A stretch of 64,000 nucleotides of DNA from Echiichthys vipera (lineage: Eukaryota > Chordata > Actinopteri > Perciformes > Trachinidae): contig OY829667.1 in the NCBI GenBank assembly GCA_963691815.1, forward strand, positions 10,692,821 to 10,756,820, given 5' to 3'. A program made the position numbers and the translations under genes. Shown here in pieces: positions 10,706 to 63,236 of this stretch. Position 1 is the stretch's first letter. Each line of letters begins with the position of its first letter. Under the pieces are notes generated by a model. It did not search any database and was not told the origin of the DNA. It worked only from the letters and a program-made list of their open reading frames with translations.

Positions 10706-12577
10706 CACACGTTAACAGACAATTAACTAGAAGAAAATCTTACGGATTATAACTTTATGATCTATAGAGGGCATGCATGTGACACTGTCATCATGCGGGT
10801 GTCACCACGGTCACTCATCTTGGAGTTGCAAACAAAGGCACTCTGTTGGAAGCAGAGGCTAAAACTTTAAAGAGATGTGGTACAATGGAAGGCATAAATG
10901 TATTCAGAATCAATTAAGGCGTACATTTTTCACTGAGCACTACAAGCTGTGTGTAAAGCACAGAAGCTAATTGCTCACTGCAATTTGGAGACAATTGGAA
11001 TCCTGGTCTGTATTTGTTTTATTATCTTGAAGTTAAGTTATAGGCCTATCTTAAGACTGTTTGTGGTCTACTCAGTGATTACATCTTAATTGCTTTCCAT
11101 CTGTTCTCTGTATGGCTGTTTAATGTACTTCTCTGGTGAAAAAAAAAAGAAGTGACAACAGGCCATCCCATTCACAGCAGCCAAACGGCTTTGTTTTGCC
11201 ACTCAGTGGTGGTGAAGGGGGTTGCCTCTAATTAATGCATGATTTACACACATTGGACTAAATCATTTTAGTTAGTTAAGTGTAAATCACATGCAATAAT
11301 ACAATTAACTCCATTTAGATTTGTCACTTCATATGGCTGAAAGAGCATCAGTACAATCATTCCCAGCATCTCACCAAATACTTTTCTAGGGTGATATCTT
11401 GGGGTGTTTTTTCCACACACAAAAATCGCAAACAAAACTGTCGCACTGATGTCACTTAAGAAAAATTCAGTGAGGGAGTAGCAAAAGGGGCAGCTAAGCT
11501 CTAGTTAGAATGCCACCGTGGCTCTTACCAAACCAACCTGTCTGTGCCGCAGGGCGATGATGGAGGATGAGGAGTGGAGTAGAGCGAGGCTTTGCACCCC
11601 AGCAGGCCTGCTGACACATGGCTGCCTGCCTCGCTCTCAGCTGCAGTGCCAAGGTCAGCCAGCCTCTCAAGTCAAACTCCACAGAGGGAAGTCAGAATTA
11701 CTAGCAGGTGATTGAAAGAGAACATTTTCTTTAAAATTTAGCCAGTGAACATCAGAGCTTTACAAAAATCATTTAATACATTTTTTAAAATATGAATTTG
11801 GTATTATAATCGTTCAAATGGCAGTAGCCGTTCTAGAGCATGTGATCCTCATCAGCCTTCTGAGTCATCACAGTTTTTATGGAGCTGTGGGTTGTTGTTT
11901 TTTTTTCCTGAGCACTTGAAGTATTTCTTATCCATGTTCAAGATCATGGATACGATTCAAATCTCCAAAGGAATGAAGCCAAAATGGAAGTCCTTTAAAA
12001 TGATCAGAAGTTTTGGGGAAATTTGAGCATCTACTATTCCATGACAACTGTGCAAACTCCATCTGCTGATGAAGAGCATTTAGTATGCTTGAAATGGACC
12101 TCCATGTGAGGTTATTGTCTTAACTGATTTTCTCATGTAGTATAAACATTATTAAGAAAAAGCAGGATATTTACCTTAGAAGTGAAGAAGTCCTTTACCT
12201 GAACATTCAAAACAGCATGTGGTCTTAATCACAGTTAAACTTCAAGTACAATGTGTGTCACATAAAAACATGTTTAATGTCAAATTAAACAGCTACTTTC
12301 CATTGTGGAAAAAAACAAAAATATCTATCCACAGTATTTAAAAGAAAATCTCAAATCTTTTGCAGAGGAAAAACATGACAAGATTGTGCTTACTATCGTT
12401 GTGACAGGTTCAATATTAGTCACAATACGAGTTCTTTCAAAGCTGAAGGCACCGGTGTTTTACCTTTTCTCACCTATTCTTTCGGAATCTTGAAAACAGC
12501 CACTGAATGTTTACAATGAACCGAAAGTAGAAAAATAAAGGTTGTGCCCTCTGACTCTAGTGAAAGGTAGTGGAAAT
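10706..12577. other. Intergenic sequence downstream of sgcz, no gene recognised
   Basis: AT-rich DNA with no coding pattern. The small overlapping ORFs at 11494-11715 lie in a locally GC-richer patch, but no domain or splice context supports them. Sequence 12305-12493 has one 62-codon ORF without motifs. Confidence 0.4.
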
Positions 12578-12859
12578 TAGGGATGCGCTGATCCGACTTA
12601 TTCGGTCCTGATACCGATACCTGGGCTGGAATATCCATGTTCCGATCCAATACCAGTGTTTCATCAATAAGCTCTATGCCTCATTGTGTGGAAGTGAGTG
12701 GGATCATCCTTTTATCTGTAAGGCAACATGAAACTTCACTAACAGAACTTACAAATGTAAAAAACACATTGATGTACATTTACTGAATTGTTATTTATTA
12801 TTATTAAACCCAGCTGTTTGAGTCAGTATCAGTCCGATAGCGGTATCAGTGCATCCCGG
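12578..12859. mobile_element. hAT MITE with 8-bp target duplication
   Basis: The element begins TAGGGATGCGCTGATCCGA and ends GGTATCAGTGCATCCC(GG), an imperfect inverted repeat. It is flanked by identical 8-bp copies of GTGGAAAT at 12570-12577 and 12860-12867. The 8-bp duplication and the TAGGGATGC end are diagnostic of the hAT superfamily. It has no ORF, so it is non-autonomous. It lies about 275 bp beyond the sgcz stop codon. Confidence 0.85.
12794..12799 (-). promoter_or_regulatory. Candidate sgcz polyadenylation signal, inside the hAT MITE
   Basis: TTTATT on the + strand (AATAAA on the - strand) is the first canonical hexamer after the sgcz stop at 13133, about 330 nt downstream. I found no AATAAA or ATTAAA between 12860 and 13132 on the - strand. 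The transcript end has not been shown. Confidence 0.4.
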
Positions 12860-13132
12860 GTGGAAATGCTCCTGTTCATATGTGATATTCCTGATTTCAG
12901 AAAGCTGTTCTGACTGCCGTGTCCTCAAACACTGTCAGTGGTCCTGACGTCTAACAGGCCGTCACAGGCAGTGGAGGCCGATGCTTCTGTACCGATCTGA
13001 GCTCTAGAGTTCGAGATCCGTCTCTGCTGTGGACAGTTCTGCTCTCCATCAAATGTACCAATGGAGGATTCATAAACTCAGCTCCAGAGCAGACGTTAAA
13101 GGTGTTTCCTCACCACCAACACTGCTCCCAGG

Positions 13133-53434
<40,302 letters not shown>

Positions 53435-55301
53435 GTTACAGGTTCATTTATCACAGTTACATATTTCCACAAAGTTGCGGGGGGAAAAGAGCTTAAACCG
53501 CACAAAGTCAGCCCCCCGGTGTGCGAGCTCAGGAAAAGAAATACAGTTATCCAACGGTTTAAACAAGTCCGAATTCTTTTACCTACATATTAACAGTACT
53601 TTAAGGGTATTTTAAGCTGTATTTGGACTATTGACTAGTTTTCAAACAAGCGACAATGTAATTAAAAAAGGCAGGTTCAGGTGCTTCCGTCCGCTGCTCA
53701 CTTTTGGTTCAAGAAGCTGAGGAGACGATTCGCTCTCCTTCAAAACTCAACCAGCGTCAAACGGACAGAATGAGGAGTGATACTTCCGGTACTTCATTTC
53801 AAAATAAAGATCACGACTGGTATGTATATATATACACCCAAACCGGTGTTTAATGCGTAATTGGTATTTTAATGATGAGGTTGAAAAGTGGCTCTTTATT
53901 TTTACTGTTTAAAAAAAAATTATGATAACCCCAATCAATTCTAAAAATATAATACTTTAGGAATATGTCTCAGTCGTGAAGGAGTATGTGCCCTTTAGTA
54001 ATAGGCCTATACAGTGAGGGGTAGATTAATCTGTAAGGATGTATCATAATTTATAAACTGATAATATTTTTTGTAAGTGAAAAGTAACTACAGCTGTGAG
54101 ATAAATAAACGGGACTGTTAAAGTACAATATCTTCATTTAAATTGTAGTGTAGTAGAAGTAAAAAGTAGCATACAATGTAAATATTTAAGTAGGAAATGA
54201 ACTTGATAACGTTCCACCATGGGAGAAGATATTTTTCACATTCAGTTTAACAGAAGGAACCATTACATTTCATACAAGACTATAGCCAAAGTATTAACTT
54301 GATAAGGCCGTATAATAGGAGCACTAATGGGATTTTTTTTTTAACATACAAGGCAAGTATATATTTTATTCCGAAAACAGGGTATTGTTCAATTTCCTGT
54401 TTTATTATAGTGAACTCTGGTCGACTTGACACAATTCAAATCCCATTTAGGAGGGAATGCATTTGTTAAAATAACTGTTTAAAACGGGATTATGCGGCCA
54501 GAATAAGCGGCCACCTGCTGCTGCAACAGAGGTCACTTTTATTATCACATCAGTGAAATTTTCTTTCTGACTGACTCCTTTTTACTAGGCATTTGGAAGC
54601 GATATGCGGGTTCAGTAGGCCATTAATAGAAGAAACTAAACTATTTTAGTTACACTACCACCAAGAGAGAGAGAGCGATATTAAGCGGTGTGATTTTCCT
54701 CCAAAAGCACATTTAGTCGATGTAACTGATTTGTTCTAACAGCTCTATCTGTTCCCATTCATTGGTATTTAATGCACCCTGCAGGAGACATGGTGACACT
54801 GCAATAAGAGTAAAAGATGTAGGGTCTATATCAAAAACATAAAGTCATTTTACAGTATATTCAAGCTATTTTTTTTTCTATTTTTGTATTTATTCATTCA
54901 GATAACCAGGTCCATGTGTGGCACGTGTATATATTGTATACTGTATATACACTATACAGTAGTGAAATGAATAAATGGAATAATTCAGTTAAAAAAAAGA
55001 CAGAAATAGTATATTGATATTACTTTCAGTTTATGAATATGAATGGTGATTTATAGGCCCTGTACCTAGATACAATTGATGTAAAACTCCTTTGTTGCTT
55101 AAGATAAATATTCAGTGTGGCCAGGTTAGTTATCGTTTAAACATATTAACACCTGTTCATTGCAGTATCCATAAAAATACAGTAGAGGGCAGCACAATCC
55201 CAGGCTTACTTATTTTCCAGACAAACGTAATCAACCCTGAGCTCCAACTCTGAACCAGGATTAATAATCAACTATCGATATATTTATTCACCATCGCGAG
55301 G
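53435..55301. promoter_or_regulatory. Divergent spacer between sgcz and dctn6, candidate promoter region
   Basis: The two start codons face apart across 1.87 kb. A CpG-richer patch at about 53680-53790 contains an ETS-type ACTTCCGG at 53782-53789 and lies 250-350 bp upstream of the sgcz start. Near dctn6, ATCGATAT at about 55275-55282 and a weakly GC-rich leader (CACCATCGCGAGG) precede the ATG. No TATA box at a convincing distance for dctn6. The middle (54.0-55.2 kb) is AT-rich with nothing recognised. Promoter activity is inference. Confidence 0.4.
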
Positions 55302-57719
55302 ATGTCAGACGCCAAGCAAATCATGGCACAGAAAAGGTAGATAACTACATTTGATCGGCGTTAACCTTTTATATTATGAGTTATTTAAGCTCTAAGAAAA
55401 AAAATGTCGTTTAAACTTATAATAACAATCCTGCAAAATCACCGGTGGCAACACCCTTATTTATATATAGGTCGCACAGACAGTAATTACCAAGATACTT
55501 TTTTGCTGACATTGTAACAGTCCAGTGATGATCAGCTTTTTATTCTGCCTGTGATGCAGCTTTAATAGTAATAGTGTTTCATTAATTTTATTATTTTATA
55601 ATCCATTTTCTCGCAGTGCTAAAGTTGCATCCGGAGCTGTTGTGTGTGTTGAAAGCGAAATAAGAGGAGACGTGACCATTGGTGAGAATCGCTTTTAACT
55701 AATAAGTAGCACCCATTTGTCTCATTTCTTATCCAGCAGCTGTATGCTCCAATAAGACACGACATGTTTGCATTTTTACAGGTGCTAGAACAGTTGTCCA
55801 CCCCAAAGCACGGATCATAGCAGAGGCAGGGCCTATTATCATTGGAGAGGGTAATCTGATAGAGGAGCAGGCTCTTATTATTAACAGGTAGGCTGCAGTG
55901 TGTGTATTATTATTATTATTATTATTATTACAGCATAATTTCCCTGTCTGATCATCACAGTTTCACCTTATCTATGTGTTTTTGTCTGTAGTTATCCAGA
56001 GAATATCATGCCAGACACTGAGGGAGTGGAGCCAAAAACCATGACAATTGGGGCCAATAATGTGTTTGAAGTTGGATGTGGTATCCTTTACATACTTATA
56101 ACAGTATGGACATGTGACTGAATGTGTCTACAGAAATACAAAAGACGTGTTTGAGGTCATTTATAAACCTACAGTTTGTCCACCAGAGAGCAGTGATAAG
56201 TTTATTCCAGCTGTTAATGTCCCACTCGGCATATGGTTATAATGGTCAATATATGTTCTCTTTTAAAAAATAGCCTACTAATTCATAGTGGTGGGAAGTT
56301 ACTAAGTACTCTACATTTACCCTACAGTTCACCCCAAAATAAAAAATACAATTGTTTCCTCTTACCTGTAGTGTTATTTACCAACCTAGCTTGTTTTGGT
56401 GTGAGTTCACCGGAGCTAGCTTCGTGCTACAGCCCATTGATGTTTACATCTGCGTGGTGATACGGTTGTAAGAGTGTAGTTCGGTAGAAAGAAAATAGTG
56501 CCCAGAAAACTGCTCACAACCAGGTCTGCGGATTAGCAAATTAATTTTCTTATAGTTCCATTATATTCAAGTGAAATCAGACATCTATGTGTATTTGTTT
56601 TTTATTTTTTGGATTAACTGTCCATTTACAGTAAGTCAGGTTTGAGGTAGGCTACTTGTACTTTACGTAAGTATTTCTTTTCTTTTGGTTTTACTCCAAC
56701 TTCTCTCCACTACATGGCAAAATAAAATGTTTTATACTTTTTGAATTATAGTTACTTTTGACATACAAAAAAAATACATGTTTATGTTATGTTTACATAC
56801 CTTTGGCTCCATAATTACAAACTACAACATGAAATGCTAGTGAAAACAACAGCACAATATAATGTAGTCTAAAAATACAACACTTTGGCAGCAGTCAGTC
56901 AGCCTAATGAGAACTTTTCATTTTGATACATTTTACTGATAGAATATGAATAGGTATAAGTTATAGCTACTATACTTTTCCGTCAGAAACATTTTCAAGT
57001 AAAACACATTTACATATAATGTAGTATTTTTTACATTATTGTCTTGGTACTTTTACTAAAATAAAGGACCTCAGTACTTCTTCCACCACCTATTCACAGG
57101 TTTGAATCCTTAATGATTCTGTCACAGTCTCTCAAGCTTTGAAAATTGGAGACAACAATGTGATTGAGTCTAAGGGTAAGTATACACTATCATAGTAGAT
57201 TTTCTGAACCAGATGACCCAGACATACTACTATAGATGGCATAAACAGTATGATGAAGTTGATCCATTTATTCTGTCCAACAGGGGATATCATCAGATTG
57301 GCCAATCCCAAATTCCATATCCCTTAAGTGTATTTTTCTAAGAAAATGCATCTTTCTGCTCATATTATATCCCAGCTGATCTTGGTAGAAACGTGATCCT
57401 GACCAGTGGATGCATCATTGGCGCGTGCTGCCAGGTCAACACGTGTGAGGCCCTGCCAGAGAACACGGTTGTGTACGGTTCAAACTGCCGCCGTGTGCAG
57501 AGTGAAAAGCCACAGGTCAGTCTCTGTCGATGCTTGTTTATGCCTGCGAGTCACAAACTTTTGCTTGTGTGCAGGTTTGTGTAACCGGGAAAGGATTTTT
57601 TATTTATTTTTATCTCGCAGCCTCAGACTCTGCAGCTCGACTTCCTCATGAAAATTCTGCCCAACTATCACCACCTGAAGAAGACGGTCAAAGGAAACAG
57701 CACACCTGTGAGAAACTAA
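55302..57719 (+). CDS. dctn6: Dynactin subunit 6 (p27), complete, seven exons
   Basis: Coding exons: 55302-55336, 55617-55681, 55782-55887, 55992-56080, 57128-57175, 57376-57515 and 57621-57719 (stop TAA). All junctions keep phase, giving 193 residues against 190 in human. It is a subunit of the pointed-end complex of dynactin, the cofactor of cytoplasmic dynein in transport and mitosis. The protein is a left-handed beta-helix built of hexapeptide repeats (IGARTVV, IIIGEGNLIEE, MTIGANNVFEVG, LKIGDNNVIES, RNVILTSGCIIGACC), capped by the C-terminal helix (QLDFLMKILPNYHHLKK). The C-terminal STPVRN keeps the Thr (189 here) that corresponds to the human mitotic phosphosite reported to recruit Plk1. 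The start MSDAKQIMAQKSAKV fits the family N-terminus. The fourth donor (GTATCC) is weak; otherwise unremarkable. Confidence 0.97.
55905..55930 (+). repeat. (ATT)n microsatellite
   Basis: About eight TTA/ATT units in dctn6 intron 3, starting 18 bp after the donor. Confidence 0.95.
56289..57091. mobile_element. Probable hAT-like MITE in dctn6 intron 4
   Basis: The left end TGGTGGGAAGTTACTAAGTA and right end CAGTACTTCTTCCACCACCT form an imperfect inverted repeat of the fish GTGGTGGAAGAAGTAC family. The flanks ATTCATAG (56281-56288) and ATTCACAG (57092-57099) match in 7 of 8 bases, consistent with an 8-bp target duplication. It makes up most of the 1.05 kb intron. It may contain internal rearrangement. 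Confidence 0.5.
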
Positions 57720-58035
57720 CATGAAGTTGGATCCAGAGGGATTGTACCTCCTGCAAGCATCCGCACCACACACTGACTCAATTCCCTCAACTTGCACTTG
57801 TCTTTCACTTTAATGTAGTTCCTTAATGGAATACCTCTGGCAATGAAACGGCCATCACACACTCACATCACATTTCTTTGTTCTTAAACACGTGACAATT
57901 TCTGGTTTTGCACTTTTGCTTTCAGATCCATATTACAACTATTTATGACACATTTGGACCTGAAATAGTAAATCTCTTGTGCCATTGCCATTGTAATGTA
58001 AATCAATCATGCTCATATGTATTTATATTTGTTCC

Positions 58036-58063
58036 AATAAAGGTACAAAAAGATTGCAATAAA
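58036..58063 (+). promoter_or_regulatory. dctn6 polyadenylation signals (two AATAAA)
   Basis: AATAAA at 58036-58041 and again at 58058-58063, about 320-340 bp after the stop, with T-rich sequence following. No other canonical hexamer lies closer to the stop. Confidence 0.65.
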
Positions 58064-58089
58064 GATTCTTATAAAATTGTGTTTCAGCT

Positions 58090-59840
58090 CATATTACTCA
58101 AATTATTTTATATTTGACCACAAGGAGGGACTATTGAGCAGCTGTTTGTTTGTTCTGTAGTCTGCTCTGAAGGCTTTGTTTCATCAGGTGATATAAAATG
58201 GCATGTATTAATAATCGGACTAAATATATCAATATGATATGTTTCTTGTGTTAAAAATAGTCATAAAATCAAGTTTATGGGTCTGAAATAGTCACGACAA
58301 ATGACATGCATTAGTGATTCAGCTGATTTACCAAGTGCAAATAGCACCAATTATGCCTACATAGATAACTCTGGGTGTGGTATTCCCTATCTTAGATTTG
58401 GTGGTAGCTAGTCCTGTGCCCTCGCACTGGGGTTGCCAAATCAGTGCCATGGGAATTCCACACAGAGCCTGGTTTATTATAATTGACACGGCTAGGGTAG
58501 TAACTTGCATTTCTACTGCAGCATGGTCCTGAATAATGCCTGGTGCTCCCCTCCTCACATCTGAGCCCCTTGGGTGGTGCTCCCATCTGTGCCACAGCCT
58601 TGCAGATTTGGGTGCGGATAGATGTGTGTGATGGAGAGCCAGTGGCACATAACAGTCTGAAACACCTGGCATAAAAACATTCAGCTATTGCAGTTGTTTT
58701 CCTTTAAACTCTTGTAGCTGTAAAAAAGCTCAAGGCCAATGCTCTTGGTCTTCAGAGTTTGAAGGCTTTGTGTCGTGCTCAGTGGGCAGGGCACTGCACA
58801 GTACAGCAGCTCCCTGTAGGAGGCCCACAGCTGGTGTCGCATGCTGCCAATACTCATTTGAACATGTCACGGTGGAGTCCCACAAGGAGTCCACATCAAC
58901 CAGGGGCTAATTATTTCAGCAGCGAAGTGCAGCCGAGGCCACGTCTAGGCTCCTTTCTGTTCTCACTTGTTCTGTTTTTTTCCTCACAACCATCATTCTT
59001 ATTTTTGGGTGCTGCCAAAGCGTCAGTTTACCTTAATATGACAAGGAAGACAGATGCTGGGCACAGTTGCACGGATGTGGAGAGTGACAAGGGCCTCATG
59101 GGGGGGCAAGTGTGGCCTTTAATAAGCGCTAGGTTTTTAGAGAGGCAAAATGGCTATGATGATAGCAACTCATGGCAGGAATTTGAGAGGAAGTTCAAAT
59201 GTTGTTCTATATTTGGACGCAGTTATTTATACCCCTCCGTTACTGTACTGTTGTGAAACTGAATTATCCAGCTTCCATTCGCGAGTTAAAGGGACTTGTA
59301 CATCACAGTGGTATTTGCTTTTCCTTTCATAGGATTATCTCAAGTCAATATTTGGCTTTTGCTACAATAAGCAGCATTCTCTGAAGAGTCAATAATATCT
59401 TATCATAAACAAAGAGGGTAGTTTGAGATTTATTTTGCACTGGGTACTGAGGAAGTTGGTGTAACAATGTGACTGAAACTCACATTTCTCCACCATGTAT
59501 AGTCAAATCAAACTATGACTTTATAAAAAAAGGATACACTATTATGGTCTGTGTTTCCAGCAGTATACAGTTCAAGTCTGGGTGTAGTCCACCACAGTCG
59601 GTCATGGTCAACCAGGCCACCAGTTGGAAAGAGGATAAAAGCTTTCTGACAGCTGACCTTTGCCTCCAGGTCCATTCCACCTTTAAAAAGTGAAATGTGA
59701 CCTATAGGCCGCAGTGACTTCCATTGCAATCCCACAGATATAATTAATTTCATCACAACAGGGACCCTGAAACACTGGACGTCAGGCCTTTTTAGCCACG
59801 GTAGCGGCATGGCTCCGTGAATGGGAGTGTCTGTCGATTG
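58090..59840. other. Intergenic DNA with an unassigned ORF-rich island
   Basis: 58.33-59.26 kb is GC-richer than its flanks. It carries a 114-codon - strand ORF (58328-58672) and the longest open frame of the window, 165 codons on + (58759-59256, opening at a TTG-type start). Neither shows a domain I recognise, a splice context or repeated family motifs. It could be an old unclassified element. The rest is unremarkable. Confidence 0.3.
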
Positions 59841-59844
59841 GTGC

Positions 59845-59935
59845 ACCATTTTGGTCCAGACTGAAATGTCAGCAACTATTGGATGGATTGCCATGAAAAT
59901 CTATACAGATAACCATATTCACAAGAGGATGCACT
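59845..59935 (+). repeat. Short copy of the fish GTTAGCATG interspersed repeat
   Basis: CCATTTTGGTCCAGACTGAA followed by GCAACTATTGGATGGATTGC is the left part of the family whose fuller copies lie at 13.6 and 60.4 kb. Confidence 0.6.
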
Positions 59936-60424
59936 TGTGGTTTTGACATGACAAGTACAAGATGTAGCAAAAAGAAAATCTTGGTGGTACAAGATTTAAA
60001 TACAATGTCAGTACAGACAAATACACAGAGAAAAACACAGAGAGAACAGTAGGAAGCAAATACACATTTGTTTTTTACGCACACACACATTGTTCAATAA
60101 AGATTAAAGGCGGGGGAAAGACAAAGACCTCAGGGTTTAAAGTTTAACCTTTTATTGGTTCCACACTGCACAACAACAGAGAAGACGTACCTTTACGTTC
60201 TTTCCTTTGACTGCTTCAATACATTTTAGGACCACTCAAAAGCATTCAAAGGTAACATTATAGTCCATTACATAGACCTGTGTCAACATCTGGGAATGGT
60301 AAGCCTAGGAGACATACTTAGCATGGTCTCTTCCCCTACTCAACTCTTTCTCTGCCTGAACCATGAAAGCTTTTAGTACAGTTTCCATTCATAGCAACTG
60401 TATTCCATTTTTGCTCTTCAGAAA

Positions 60425-60925
60425 CCTATGGGTGATGGTCACGGAGACTACGTCCATATTTGATACAGTTCATAGTACAGATGTTCATGTTCCCAGATGA
60501 TGAAACCCACTGACTTTGGTGATCCCCTTCTTTTCCTCTAGCGCCACCATGAGGTTGACATTTGTGGCTTTGAATGAAATGTCCCGAAAACTGTTGCATG
60601 GATTGCCATTAAATTTAATACAGACATTCATATCCAACTCAGGATTAATGGTAGCAACTTTGGTGCGCCCCTGATTTTCTTTCTAGCATCATCATCAGAT
60701 CAAAAATGTTTTTTGTCCAAACTTTGATTCGTAGACCAAATTTGCTAATGTTAGCAAGCTAGAACTAAGATGGTAAACATTTTACCTGCTAAACATCAGT
60801 ATGTTAGCATTGTGATTGGACAGTAAGAATGTTAGCAAGTTGATGTTAGCATCTACCGTAGCTCATAAGTACAGCCTCTCAGAGCTGCTAGCATGGCTGT
60901 AGACTCATAGTCTTGTTAAAACATA
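60425..60925 (+). repeat. Fish GTTAGCATG interspersed repeat, long copy
   Basis: Contains GACTTTGGTGATCCCCTTC, TCTAGCGCCACCATGAGGTT, TTGCATGGATTGCCATTAAA, a second TAGCAACTTTGGTGCGCCCC, then ACTAAGATGGTAAACAT, CTAAACATCAGTATGTTAGC and AGAGCTGCTAGCATGGC. The GATCCCC/GCGCCA module appears twice, so part of the unit is tandemly repeated. It is a well-known high-copy fish repeat; its class is not clear to me. Confidence 0.65.
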
Positions 60926-61064
60926 GGAATTTATTGCAGCAAATGGCATCCTATCCCCGCAGACTGTACAGACACGCTTGAAATGGTAGAAAGGAAAGAG
61001 AACAACCTAGACAATGAAAAAAAGAGCTGGTAATGTCATTTAATATGATTTCTATGTCACACAC

Positions 61065-61440
61065 AGGTTGAAGAAACAGAGCTTTGGTTGTGAAGCAAAC
61101 TCAAACAAAGCACCAAGCCTCTCTGGGCCAATTAGTGTGGGTCAATCTGACCACAAATTGCTCATTTGTGATCTTAGAAGAAGATCAAGGGCCACTAAGC
61201 ATAAGGGAGGGACGCTGTGTATCAGTAAGTCAAAGGAATGGAATGGCCTGGCTCTAAGCCCAATGAGAGCCACTTACCCCACATCACTCAAAAGGGTGAA
61301 GTGTGTTGCTCTGCCAAACCCAGAGCTGCTGTCAGGGCTACATGCAGGCCTGTTGCTTTTACAGATGACCTCTAGATGGATTGCAACATTGTTCTACTGC
61401 AATTTTTTTCTTCTCGGTTGTTTTGGAGGAAGTTAGTGAC
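61065..61440 (+). other. ORF with weak LINE-like C-terminal signature
   Basis: 122 codons, with a stretch KEWNGLALSPMRATYPTSLKR (61222-61284). The W-N-x-L...SLK arrangement recalls the end of LINE reverse transcriptases, where a W-N-x-L-P motif precedes a short terminal helix. Similarity is weak, and the remaining residues give no match I recognise. It could be a decayed retroelement or chance. Confidence 0.25.
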
Positions 61441-62214
61441 CATGGAGAGCAGTGGTGAGGAGTTTGCTTTGATACTGAGTTGCAGGAATGCGAAGAAAAA
61501 GTGAAAGGGGAAAAGCAAGACATCTCTAATCTGACTGCAGACTGAGCAGATTGCAAAAACCGCGGGGGTCCTTCCTCAGGGATCCACCACCGGTCAATAC
61601 ATCGACATTGTGTCATGATAGATTTGTGTTTTTGTGCTCATATCAAGCTGGCTTTTCTGCTATGAGTCAGTGATCCAGAAGATGATGTTGGATCAACTGA
61701 TTTTTTTCTCGGCCCTGCCTTTGTGCCAGCAGAGGGTCTTGCAATATAGTTGAAATGATTGTTATCTGTGCAACAAATAGATCAACAATAGCAATAACAA
61801 TAGATGTCTTAAAGATCGGTTAAACATTATGGCGTTATATATAGAGAAGATTTCTACTTTAATGTTTGTAACATTATGCTAAATATGTGACGATAACCAT
61901 GCAGCTTATTCGGACCGAATAAAATGATTGGTCAGACTTTGATCAGAAATTTGTTGAGAATTTAATATCGATGAGTTTCAAAGTTTACAAAAGAAAAGGG
62001 TGAAAATGCCAGAAAGGTAAGAATTGCTAGCAAGTCTGTTTATAGTCTTTTGGGAGTTAAGGTTCAGGCATACTTTTGTGTTCTGTGTCCGTGGACATCT
62101 GTGGAGTCATCTTGACTACTTTAGATCAAGGAGTTGCTTTTAGTGCTAAAAGGCTTTCTGAAATACTCTTTGACTAAAGTCCTAAAACTAGTACTGACAC
62201 ACTCATTTCTCAAA

Positions 62215-62420
62215 AAAAAGAATGACTCCTAAATCAGGAGCCACTTTAAGCCTTTTTAGATTTATTTATGGGAATACGGACCCAGGCATCCGGCCCGTGG
62301 ATACTAATGCTAAGCTGAGCTAACCAGCTGCTGGTTGTAGCTTCAGTGAACAATCATGACATTGGTGTAGATCTCCTCACGCAAGAAAGCAAATAGGCAC
62401 ATTTCCCAAACCTATTCCTG
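62215..62420 (+). repeat. Fragment of a fish interspersed repeat (CTAAGCTGAGCTAACC)
   Basis: AATGCTAAGCTGAGCTAACC followed by AGCTGCTGGTTGTAGCTTCA is a familiar module of fish repeats. Its boundaries are not visible. Confidence 0.4.
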
Positions 62421-62569
62421 TCCATAATGTGAAATTATCAAACATTCAACTCACTTCCTTAACCAGCCAACATTACTGCATCTTGTTAAACTAGCTGTGT
62501 CTGGATAACACAAAGATATCTTCATGTAAGGCTGGACCGTGTCAAAGCTCCCTGACATGTTAGCCAGGA

Positions 62570-62800
62570 CACCGTGACCAGACTGTCTCCTAGCTGCTCC
62601 TCTTTTCCTTCCCCCACTCTGCGTGTGTGTCTCTGTGTGTTTTTTGTTCCCTCCCTCTCCGAGCATCAGACCACACAGCTCAGCCCTGAGACCTGTCAAA
62701 CACAGCTGGGACATCTCCCCCTTTTCTCCCTCTCCGACTCCTACCCTCTCCTCCTCCTTCCTACCCCCCCTTGCTCCCCAGACTCCAGCAGTAAGCTTTG
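62570..62800 (+). repeat. Polypyrimidine low-complexity tract
   Basis: Over 200 bp that is strongly CT-biased on the + strand (TTCCCCC, CCTCTCCTCCTCCTTCC). It gives long artificial ORFs on both strands, and no gene is supported. Confidence 0.7.
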
Positions 62801-63236
62801 ATACAGGGGTGTTGAGCAGCAAGGGGAACATTTCCATTTTTATCTGCTTCGAAGACTCCGAGACCCTCCTCCCTCTTTCCTCATCTCAAACTGCTTCTCA
62901 TCAGCATAAAAGAATCAGCCATGTCCCTCCTTCATTGTGTATGCTTCAGGTGCAGTGTAATTGATACAGACATGATCTGGGAGGGGAAAGAGTAGAAATC
63001 TCTGCGACCGATTCACAATGACTGGTTTTCCTTTTTATTGTTGCTTTTGAGGTGCAAGTTCAGCAAAAGTGACTTGCTCTGTTTTCTGCACTGGCTGTCA
63101 TAAAAAGCGAGCGTCTGTCCCGCGCAATAAATGTCATGCAACATATAGTCAAAGTCTCCACTACTGTCAGCTCTTGAACTTTTCATCGCGAAATACAAAG
63201 AGAGGCAGTTGCTCAAAATAAATGTTTTGAAACTGT

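Noticed and set aside
62451..62964. 128-codon - and 113-codon + ORFs
   Set aside because: Result of a polypyrimidine low-complexity tract that rarely forms stop codons.
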